DNA from: Branchiostoma floridae
Taxonomy: Eukaryota; Chordata; Leptocardii; Amphioxiformes; Branchiostomatidae
DNA: 64,000 nucleotides
Assembly (NCBI RefSeq): GCF_000003815.2
Contig: NC_049981.1
Location: 24,085,195-24,149,194 of the forward strand
Direction: 5' to 3'
In this document: positions 53,701-64,000 of the stretch, piece after piece
Position numbering within the stretch: position 1 is the stretch's first letter
How the letters are laid out: each line of letters opens with the position of its first letter
Translations under genes and position numbers: made by a program
The notes under the pieces: generated by a model
What the model saw: only the letters and a program-made list of their open reading frames with translations
What the model was told of the DNA's origin: nothing
Databases searched by the model: none

Positions 53701-55999
53701 CAATCTTGAAGCTCAATGCCAAACGTGTAAGGCCATACTGATTTGAATTTATGGATGACATCTTCCCTGAAACTAAATGCAAAAGGGTTTACTTTGTAGA
53801 AACGGTCCTTAGAAAATACTGCCAAAACTTAAGAACTACCTTACACAGATACAAAACTGGCAACGCTAGCATTGTGGCATGATGTGTGTATTGGCTACAG
53901 GAGATGATCAAAGTAAGTCTCCTTCCCAGCAGTCACACCCATACAGAGATATTTACAGCCAAGAGCAGTCGAATCGTAGCGCCATGCAATGGTCTGACAC
54001 ACTTTAGCCCATCCTGCACCTAAAACACCGCTACATAGAATATCAAAATGAAATGAAATGGAATCCACGGCCAAGTTCTCTTGTGTACTTTAAGCATGGT
54101 ATCAATTATCGATTACCATGCATCGATGCTGACTAATAGTATACATTAATCAGGTTTTACACAACAAGTTTTACTACAATTCCGCTCATGCTGGCCTTAG
54201 TCGGTACAGTGGTGCGTTCCGAGGAGATTTTTTTTTATCAATCGTAAGTACATCAGAAAACTAATGGGTAAAACAATTACCCTACTCTAACCATTAAGTC
54301 TACAACGATTTGTGAAAATAGAAACATATCTTAATAAGAAAATACCAGAGAAACAATTTTTCAAAACTTTGGCAGTTTTATGGGAAACAATGGCATCTTT
54401 CCGCCCGCGCGCATCTGGCCATGTTATCTATTCATGCCAAACACCCAGGTCACGAATGAATCCTTTTACAAGACCACGCGGTTAAAAGTAGAAGGTCCAC
54501 ATGTACACGTACAACTCTTTCAAACTGCTGTGACTTTCCAATACATTCTGCATGTAATTGAATACGTTTAACATAACAGCACATTTCTCCAAGACCTACA
54601 TGTATTCCACCCAACGATGAATGTGAAGATGCGGCTTGAATAGCAAAGAAAAAGTCAACAAGCGTCGCCTCTATATCTGAGACATAACAATGTATAAGAA
54701 CCTGTCATTGACGGATTTTTCCCGCTTTCAATACACTCTACAGTAATGTTCTCCGCCCGCAGACAAAATTAAAACCGGATCAACTGAAGCTTACGGATTT
54801 ACCTGTCCGACCAGCAGGTGTCAGGGGGCATCCGATATTGTCGGTGGAAAGATGTTTGGATCATTGATTTTTCTGGTAGCAGGCGAAATCTAATCTTCTC
54901 GCTCTCTGAGCTATGGTCTAATCTTTCTTCTACCGATCGGTCATTATAATTGATACGTCTTACTTTGGGACGAACAGCCCTGCCACAGCCCATCTTCTAT
55001 CACAGAGATTATACGTCTTTAGATCGTATTACGATTAAGTGTGTTTTCTTGCGACTGGATTAGGTTACCGTAGTCAAAAGATGTTAACTATGTGTAGAGA
55101 TGTGTAAGAAATCTCCACAACAGATGTGACAAGTAATCAGTTTAAAGATTGTTGTGAGATAATGAAATATTCATTTCAAGTTTAAAAAGGGGCTCAGTTT
55201 GAAGAACTAGAAGTTAATCATGCAGCTGCATTTACTGTTTACAATCATCAGATTCATAGAAACCACTTTAGAGTGTAAGTTGTACTCGTTCAAGTCCTTG
55301 ATTAATGCCTTTGATTTTTTTCTGCAACACTTTAAGTGTTCATGCGATGAAATAATGCATTACCCGGGTAACAATACTTGGGTTTGGATTTTTGTTCTTA
55401 AAAACACAACAACAGTGCTGTAATAGATTTTTGAATGAATTTGAGGGTTAGAAAATACCTGTATCCATGGTGAAAGTCCGGATAAGAAGGCAGAAGGAAA
55501 GCTCAATATGTTTGGTATTGATGTTAGTAACACCAAGCTCCCTCGTCCCTTCTTAAAGTTAAAACAACAATCACAGATCTTAAGAATGGAGAGCAGCGTA
55601 TGGTATTCAAACTGCAAAATATGATATTTTGCTTGCTTATTATCTACTTCAACTGTCCATTTAGACCTTACTGTTGACTCTTACGTTAGCATGCAATATG
55701 ACGCTTTAGCTTCTTCCAAAATATATTCTTAGATCCTGAGTTATTTGAAATGCCAAAATACATCGTTTCCCATACGGCATATCACGGAAGGCGTTCGTCA
55801 CCCTAACTACCTAATATTAGCGTTTTCCCAAATGCCTCGTTGATTCGCGTCAAGAGACGTAAATATGGATATAAACGAAAGTATACGGTCATAGCACATA
55901 AGACCTATGTAAACATTTCAAGAGAAGATAGAGAATGATAGAATTTACTTGAAGTAAGTATTGACAAGTATTTAATCAGTAACTGTATTCAAACCGGTG
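50799..55999. other. Gene-poor stretch
   Basis: No exon supported. At about 52425-52640 there is a GC-richer block with a ctgattggct (inverted CCAAT) motif upstream of a possible donor (GGGCAG|gttcgt at about 52644), which could be a promoter plus 5' non-coding exon of a plus-strand gene. The rest is AT-rich. Confidence 0.4.
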
Positions 56000-56279
56000 T
56001 AATGGCCGAGTGGGTAGAGTGTTCGCCTTGCACTGATTCGGTAGGTCGTGAGTTTGATCCCCGGCCGAGTCATATCAAAGACTTTAAAAATTGTACATGC
56101 TGCTTTCTCTGCTTAGAACTCAGCATTCGGGAAAGAGTATGGAAGTTAAACACACACCACTACCAGTGGACTAGCCCCCTCCTGTAGTGATTGCGTTGTG
56201 TGGCTCAGGGCTAAGGAAACAGAGATGGGCGCCGTCCTATGCGCCATCAGGCGCAGGAAAGGGTTTAACTTTAACTATA
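56000..56279 (+). repeat. tRNA-derived SINE, plus orientation
   Basis: tRNA-like head with A box tggccgagtgg (56003-56013) and B box gagtttgatcc (56050-56060), ending its tRNA part with ccggccgag. The body includes gactagccccctcctgtag and tgggcgccgtcctatgcgcc, and ends in gggtttaactttaacta. The arrangement is that of a pol III SINE with a long tRNA-unrelated body. Confidence 0.75.
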
Positions 56280-59200
56280 TTCGAAAAGAATGTTTATACA
56301 CTTCACTAATATAGATCATTTAATAGCATACTTTCCTAAAAATACGAAACTGTCAGTGAAATAGTCAAAAAAGGGGCTGCTTGAAAACGTTTTTATGCCA
56401 GTTTATTTGGGAGAGTTGTTTTTACCCAATAACCTCTCTGAATACTACGTAGGCAGCGTAAAACAAAATGTCATGTGTTTGGCTTGTCTGAATGTTCAGT
56501 GAGAAAATGTCAACATTATACCATGTGTTCATTTAAAAAGAAATTATAGCTGTAATTACATAATTCTACCATCGCATAGAACAGCTAAGTCTAGAAATTC
56601 TAACGTGATCGCAATATGGCACATTGCCAGTTCTCTACAAAGCGTTACTTTATGGCGACTTGTACAATCAAATTCAGATCTTCCTGCGTTTTGCCCTTCT
56701 CGACTCCAGACCAGGGGTCTGTTTCCTGTGAGGGGCCGTACCATGACGGTTTAATATGTCTCTTCTTCCCTGCTTAATTGCGCGTGTGTACGGGTCGGTC
56801 ATGCACACGTGAGTAGCATGTCGTCCATTTCATGCCGGAGTATTTGGGGAAATGAAAAATTATCAATCACATTCCCTGGTGCCGAGTCTGCGATATTGGA
56901 AAAACGCCCTCGCAAGTGTGCGTGCCCTTTTCGCCCGGGCGTTCGATCGGGTGTGGAATTGTACAGCGGAAGAGGGCGGGGGAGTAACAGATACGGGCCA
57001 TTTGCTTCATTCGACATTTATCTGTTTGGTATAAACATATGATGGGGGTCAGAGCGATATCTGTATCCTCGCAGCACAATGTTGATACTTTTTATCTGGC
57101 TACCATTCTACTTTAGTGGCAAGAATTCTACACCTAAGACTGGACGATTATAGGGCATCATTTATCAAGACACAAACTTTTTCAATGATTTATGACATCG
57201 CGCATTTAGCAAAGCATTTCCGGGCATGTTGACTACCGAAATCAAGTTACATTTATTTCCTCTATTGTACGTGTGAAACTGTTATTGTTTTGGACGGTCA
57301 GCAACTATTATCGACTAGATTTGTGTTACCCTTGTTATGCAAAACCATCTAAGAGCATGCAAGTTGAAAAGACCCCAGAACGCACAAAGTATAAAATTGA
57401 TATTTTTTTTCTACCTACAGAATTTGTTGAGTGCTCCTTTAATTCGTTCGGTCGCTGCGAGGTCACTACTCTAGTGCTTGCTTTTGATATAAGCTTCGAC
57501 CACGAAGAGATGGAATATATGTTTGGGATAAGTCTACTCGTAGAAAAAAATTCATTGTACATTGACAATGTGCATATTTGTGATCGATGATACGTTTTAA
57601 CCAAACATTGTGTCTGGTTTCCTCGAGATGTATAGTAGCTTTAAGCATACTAATGGTAGGGTGACTCAATGGCATTACTGTAATTCAATAATTCAAATAC
57701 GTACCAATTCCCCCCAGCCTAGTGGATATATGCGTATATCACAATTACCAGCAAACGATGGGGGATATTGAGTACTTTGTCAGTGGCATTTCATCAAAAC
57801 TTTGCACGTTTAATACCTAGGATCACCTATACGCGATGTGCTATTATGACAATGATGGATGCGACCGGTGAGCGACCAAACATTGTCATATCACTGAAGA
57901 AATGACATAGATAAAACATTTATCGTTTTGCGGTTTTGTGCGTCGATTATCTTTCAAACCATATTGAACTGGATTGTTCATCATTCCCAATTATGAAATC
58001 AAGGATCACACAAATATAAGTTTGTTCGCTCTAATATCTCTTAGTCATCGCTGTCTAGCAGAAAAGGGGCCATTTGGAACATCGTTCATTCATCACAAGG
58101 GTGATAAGATCCAAAATGATATATTTTTCTCTAGCTGGCTTAGATTCACCAAGATCGACTCGGAGGTAAAACTAAGTAGCTCAGACGTATGCAATCTGTC
58201 CTTGTGCACCTTCAAGAGCTTATTACACATACGCTCCGATTCTGCGACAACATCACAAATACATGAAAATATGCAACAACAACAACTAGTTAGGCTGCTG
58301 TCTCATAATAAGCTGTTTGCGATCAAACATTTAATTTGTAATTAGATTTAACAGACATAGTACATTTAGCTTTGATAAATCAACGAAGACCTTATTGTAC
58401 TATGTGTAAACTACAGGTCGCAGCAAAAGAATATTTGACAGATACATGGAAAATATTATACCATGTCAAACAACACAATAATCTTACTCCACTAATTAAA
58501 TTAGACTTTTTTCGCTACTTCATGATGGTGATATGTGGAAACAGATATGTTTTACAATCAAAGAATTGTCAATAGACATCAAATGAATCTGACTTCGTCT
58601 TTATTACTAACTAATAGTTCCATCCGTCTATCAGCTCTCTCTGGCAAAAGTTAAGCCCAAAGAACCAATGTGCCCCCTCCCCTTACTTCTACCTTTGGAG
58701 ACTATTGGACATCATGACCCCAATCTTCACGAGGAGCTACCAGATCGAACCTTACTGCTTGCGTTATCTATCATGGCATATTATTGCGGTGGAAGATATC
58801 TACATTTCCTTTAAGATTTATAGCGTATGTCTTCTGTGTCAAACAGATCCCTCGTCATAAAATCTTACTTCCACATAGCGCAAGACAGATGATATAGATC
58901 AATAAAATGTAATAAGAAAAGAAGAGAAGTTGTTACAATGTAAATCGAAGACAGGAAGAAAATCCAATATCCTGTCCAGCCATACTTAACGCAGAGATAA
59001 ACATCAACCATGGTGTAAATGTGTTTCCCCAAATGTGCTGGCGGAAATGTCGATCAAACGTTGCAATTACTGATGGTATATGATGACATTTCCTTACCAG
59101 ACGGATTGGTTTTACCACGAGTCCAACAGGAGTTGGCCATGTCTCCTGGTAGAATACTTGCTCTGATTTTAGACAAGGCGGAACTTTGTTCACCTCCGTA

Positions 59201-62200
59201 AAATCAAAGGTATTGTACTCAGTTGGTTATATTTTCAAAAAGAGTCAACATATCCCTAAAATGAGTTTATCTGTATGCTGATTCTTTCGCCTTCTATTAG
59301 ATAAGATATGATATTAATTCATTCATGGTTCAGTGGCAGTAGTTATAGGGTTCCTTCCCGGTGTGAGTGGATCAAACCTTACAGTTTTTTCTCCGGGTCG
59401 GCATCTTGCAAAGGTGATAGTCACCTGTTATGTCAATCCCTCCACAAATGTGGTAAAACTAAATATGAAAAATCAACTCATCTGTGGGTGAGTTTGCGTA
59501 CTGCTCGACAAAAGGCGTTTGCACATCATCTGCACGGCTGTGTGTGGTGTCCAGTTTAGATTCTGTGCCAAATACAGCAACAGATTGTGTGTTCCATTCA
59601 GTCAGTCAAGGTACGTACATATAAGAAATCACATGTTTCTTTGCCGATAGTAAGACGAGTTCTAACCGCATGAGCGGTGCAAAATGTATTTTGGGTAATA
59701 TATCAAAGGTAAAGTTCTCGAAGACATAAATAAAACACGTTTGGACGTTTGGACAACTGCTTGGTTCACACATTATATCCAGCTTGACACAACATCATAT
59801 TTGCTTGTTTCATAAGTTTGTCATTTTTCTACAAAACGGATGCAAAAAGCCTTCCTTAAAGAGATTTGCTAACTTTATCAAAGTATATTCTGGTTGTATG
59901 CAAAAAGTATATATGTATATAAAAAATTTTGACAGCTACCGACAAAATTCGATCTATATCCGTCACTGGATGACCCGCCAGTCAGGATCAATCAACTGCA
60001 CTTATTCCTTGACATCGCAAGGGGCGCTACAGCTACAACAATAGCGTTAAACGTATATCCAAGGATGGTAACAGCTTGCTAATGGTATAAGTGTCCTTTA
60101 AGACTAGTAAGATTGAGAAGAAATAGATGAAAATTGAGTACAGAAGCAACTGAAGCACAGGATTATAAACTGAACTGAAGATGTCAATTTTAAACCGATA
60201 ACGAGGGCAAGTTCAAAGCCATCAGTGTGACAGTAACGAATGAGTTGCAGACCAAACGCCGCTTTTGAAGAATCTTGGCCTTTAGGCAGGTACGATAGCC
60301 ATTAACAGTTAACGGGTTTGGCATAGAATGTCCCCGGGTTCCGAAAGCATCAATGCTCTTGTGTCAAAGGCCTTCATATACGTTAGAGAAGGTCGGCACA
60401 TTGATTCAGACAAATTCAGCAACTATGTAGCATTACTTAACTATTCTATATCAGCAAATACAAGAGCAAAATTTTTCCGAACAGTGTAACGCAAAATTTG
60501 ACATGAAATATTTTATGTAAAAAATGAGATGTAGAAATAAAATCATACGCATCAATATATTTTCATTAGAAATTATGACATTTTACAATGCATTCAAACT
60601 TCGAATAATGCAGAATGATATGATGGTTATGGATGATATGATGGTTATGGATGATGTGATGGGTATGGATATCACTTTGTTGCATATATCATGATTGAAT
60701 TGATATGTATATTCCTAGCATATTCTTATGTGCATCACTTCGCTTTCAATAGATTTGTTTAAAAAATGGAACCAGAATGTGTAAGTAGCTATTGTTTTAT
60801 TGTGAGTAGATAGTATGCGAACAAAGCTAGTCACGATAATATATAGTGCCAGGAAGTGATCATTCAACGCATTGTATGCATCATTCAGTAACTGTTATTC
60901 AACAAGACATATGCTCTAAATACGTCGCAAGGGTGTTAGAACTTTCGAACTCCCGTAATGGTATATACACTAATTCTCCAAGTATCATTTTGCATCATTT
61001 TCGCCACAGACTTTGATAGGATTGCACTCTGCACCACACAACGGCTGATACAAACCAACACAATACCCCCATTTTCACGAAGGTAACGAATCATTCCAAA
61101 TAAATACGACTTGATGTAGAGTGACGCAATCCTTGACGGGAAAAACCAGGCCAGGTGGCCCGGAACCTTTCTGTTCGATTACGGTAACGTCAGTCGACCG
61201 TAAGATGCATCTTGGCACTTTACACTTCCCTACTCACAGGCAATTGCTTCTCTCGTGATGCAAACTGGCTTTTAGATGATTCCATTGCTACCATTGATTG
61301 GTTTGCATTAGACAGACACTGTCCTATCAGACGTGATCTGTACAGTGTTAAATTGGATCATCCACTTGCGCTAAATGTCTCACAGCAGGACGTCATGATA
61401 GGTCAGGTCAAAGCTGCACAAGTTACAGATCCATATATTAGGGTTTAAACAAAACCGTTACATAATACTTACACCGAGGATAGGTTGTTCCACCATACAA
61501 CATGTAACCACTTCAAAGGGCCTATTTTCTACAAAAGGGGGGATTTGAGTGGATCATGATCATTGCATCGGAAAGAAGATCACCTGATGAAGGAGAAGTA
61601 TTAAAGTTGTATTGGATACCGAAGTGTTCGCAGTTGTTTCTCTATATGACTTTGCTGCATTTGCAAGATTAGCTTTGCATGTCGACTATTAGAAGCTGCG
61701 CGATGATATATGTTGCTTTATTTTCACCTTAGCTGTTCGTAAATTTAAAGTACAATGTAATGAAATATTTCAAAAATCACCCCTATGTTCTCGGTATTGT
61801 GGAACAGGTCATCGATGTCGTTAGGCATTTAAGGGCCAGTGCTAATTGAATCATCGCCAAGCAGATACATGGCTTATGTGATGTGTAACACTGACTGATA
61901 AAACAGCTGCCACGGTACCTGTACGTAGTCGGCTGAAATTGTGCACCATCCCACTCTACGGGAGGGTATCAGGTTACCGGAGCTCCCGCGCGGTCCTCTC
62001 TGAGCATGGCAGTAACTCTAATACCTACCAGAATATCAGGATAGAATTAGGTATTAGCAGTGTGTAACATCTATTAACAATAATCCGCTGGGTAAGAAAT
62101 ATCCACTACTTTAAAAAAAAAATAGTAAGTTTCATATGTCTCTAGTTAAGAACCCCCAAGTATGCAAAGTTTAGATATAGCATATACTGGGGGACGTTGG

Positions 62201-62219
62201 CTTAGAGATCTGTTCGGAC
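56280..62219. other. Gene-poor stretch
   Basis: Open frames of 60-123 codons (for example 57273-57590, 57974-58345, 61212-61448) lack domain motifs and good splice borders; I regard them as chance. A small tandem repeat is at 60617-60670. Confidence 0.5.
60617..60670. repeat. 18-bp tandem repeat, three units
   Basis: Unit gatatgatggttatggat occurs exactly twice and once more with two changes (gatgtgatgggtatggat). Confidence 0.9.
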
Positions 62220-62397
62220 TAGGGGTGGGTATCGGTACAGAAACTTCAGGTAAAGGTACGGCCCAGGTCCAGAGGATCAGGTCCTGGTTGACGTCCGAAC
62301 CTGAACCTGATTGTTTACGAATTGGTGATACTCAAAATTACAAACAATTCCGGGTTTTCTGGACCGGTCTGAGAAGTAAAACCGGTACACAGCCCTA
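62220..62397. mobile_element. hAT-like MITE, 178 bp, relative of 11039-11453
   Basis: Ends TAGGGGTGGGTATCGGTAC and ACCGGTACACAGCCCTA. The flanks gttcggac (62212-62219) and gtttggac (62398-62405) form an 8-bp duplication with one difference. It is an internally shortened or divergent member of the same family. Confidence 0.8.
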
Positions 62398-64000
62398 GTT
62401 TGGACGTATCTTTTCAGAGTGGCAGAATTGGGTACCCTGGAGGAGCTGTACTAGTAGATGTTACCACGTAGGAATGCTGCATAATCTTGTCTGAACGTTT
62501 TCTGACATACGCCCCGGTGGTTGATATGGAAAGGGTATTCGGTGACCAAAAAATTAACTGAGATGGAGAGAAATCAAGAACGTAATCATCTATACAAATT
62601 AAGACTTGATATTATTACAGACTTCATGATGACTTAATATCTATGGATTTCAAAACTAGTCATAAGGAGACGGCAAAATATCAAGGAGACGACACAAATG
62701 TCAACAAGTTTGCTTGAGACCGTTTTTCATATTTGCTGTACATATGTAATACGAATATAATAGAGATTATAATGCTTTTTGCTTCCAAGCTCGGGCCACT
62801 TACTTGAGTTAGTACAAGGTGATCAAATCACATACACAGACACAAATACAAATTCCGCTATTTCTGCTTGAGACCGTTTTTTAGGTTTACATATAATACG
62901 AATTTGTCACGAAGAAAAACTGTGGGCTAGCAGTCTCATCCATCCACCCCACCTTGTCGGTCAGAATAATAACGTACCGATATGAAGGGGCTATTTCCGC
63001 GTAAGAATTCTTTTAGCAATTCTTCCTCTGGAATGACCATATCCGCTCAACTGTGCGTTTCACAACGTTGTAAAACGGCGAACATTTAGTCTTCAGCAAG
63101 AGTTTAACGACTTCCAAGATCAATCCGTCTACTGGAGTGATTGATGAAGCTTCGTGACTTCGCCTCATCCTGGCATCAAGGTATCGTCACCTTTTGGAAC
63201 CAAGTGCACGGGCAGGGTCAATATCATGTGCGCCGGCTCCTTGCAGCAATAATCATAGTTTCATCAGGATTCCGCACGTAATGGCATGGATTTTATAGGA
63301 TACTGCAACTCGGCATGTGAGTTTATACGTCTGTTTTCTACCAGTCATAGATATTTGCACTGCTCCCAACAACGAGGTACTTTTCTTTGTCATATTGTTC
63401 CGAGGAGCTTCATTATGATTTAGTAGCACTTTTCTTCACGGTAACTGCGCCCAGATTTTTATGAACTATATTTACCAGTTAACTGTAAAAAACATAAATT
63501 CAAACTAGCTGGCCGTGTATGCATTCATCTGAGCAATCAAAAGAATGCGCTAACAGTTAAAGCTGCTTGCTTTACGTACTCTATGTAACAAAAGCTCTTA
63601 TTTTCAAGCGCTCTATGGAGCCTCTACCTGCCTCTATTTAATTAAGGGCCTTACCAGTGGATTATACTGTTAGAAGCGTGATTTAGTCAGGTTACTACAG
63701 AACCATCCATGACAGATGGCTGTACCTATTCCAAAGCCTTTCAGCGTCAGCTTATCTGTAACAGTTTTGAATGCTTCATAACGAAGAACTGTATGAAACT
63801 ACATTTGGTTACGAAACTACATTTGGTTAGATTTCGGAAGTACGGAGTAATTCATTCTTGTTATTCTACCGATGTCTAGCAGATTGCCGCTGATTTCTTT
63901 CAGAGAACCTTTGGCGTGGTTCTTTAGAGTTTAATCCGCTTTGTATGGCTGGAAATTGTCAAGATACACATTTGTCCACTTCACTAGTATGTAATCTGTC
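62398..64000. other. Non-coding right end
   Basis: No exon, RNA gene or transposon end recognised. Confidence 0.5.

Noticed and set aside
56003-56060. Functional tRNA gene
   Set aside because: A and B boxes are present but no intact cloverleaf, and it continues into a SINE body.
57974-58345. 123-codon plus-strand frame
   Set aside because: Looks like chance: low-information sequence with no good acceptor/donor and no motif.
61212-61448. Frame faintly resembling a retroelement polyprotein (HPLALNVSQQDVMIGQV)
   Set aside because: Too short, no catalytic motif, no flanking long terminal repeats.

Overview
This is a 64 kb window of intron-rich animal nuclear DNA containing two 100-N assembly gaps. 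The proteins encoded are a rhodopsin-class neuropeptide receptor, LITAF-domain proteins, and a secreted ADAMTS-type protease combined with kringle, LCCL, trefoil and other modules. Together with the compact introns, tRNA-derived SINEs and many short inverted-repeat transposons, this points to an invertebrate deuterostome. Amphioxus (Branchiostoma) is my best guess; that is an inference from content, not from a database match.

Layout. 1539-2190 (+) is the last exon of a neuropeptide FF receptor-like GPCR. 5605-19757 (-) holds three tandem LITAF/SIMPLE-like genes: 5605-7775 (interrupted by a gap), 12387-13638 and 17827-19757. 22432-23258 (+) is a complete three-exon small gene of unknown function. 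It converges on the dominant feature, a 38-exon gene on the minus strand at 48760-24228. From 49 kb to the right end I see only one weak candidate terminal exon (50445-50798, +), a tRNA-type SINE, short transposons and otherwise unassigned DNA.

The 38-exon gene was assembled by hand from splice sites. All intron phases agree and the coding total is 4893 nt, giving 1630 residues plus a stop. The predicted order is: signal peptide; unnamed Cys/Trp module; P-type trefoil; EGF-like half; LCCL; hevein-like Cys module; a WSC-like module; kringle; reprolysin (M12B) catalytic domain with intact HELGHNVGMDHD; disintegrin-like; TSP1; Cys-rich; spacer; four TSP1; unnamed C-terminal domain. No ADAMTS prodomain and no furin site are visible before the catalytic domain. 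The kringle is only about 14 residues upstream of it. This chimeric protease is the most interesting object in the window.

Mobile DNA is well resolved in places. An approximately 1.03 kb hAT-like element occurs twice in opposite orientation (8867-9892 and 45417-46473) with 8-bp target duplications. A second hAT-like MITE family occurs at 11039-11453 and 62220-62397, also with 8-bp duplications. A long-TIR element with TAA duplications (42734-44631) is nested in another inverted-repeat element (41836-44802), inside an intron of the protease gene and next to a decayed duplicate of its LCCL exon.
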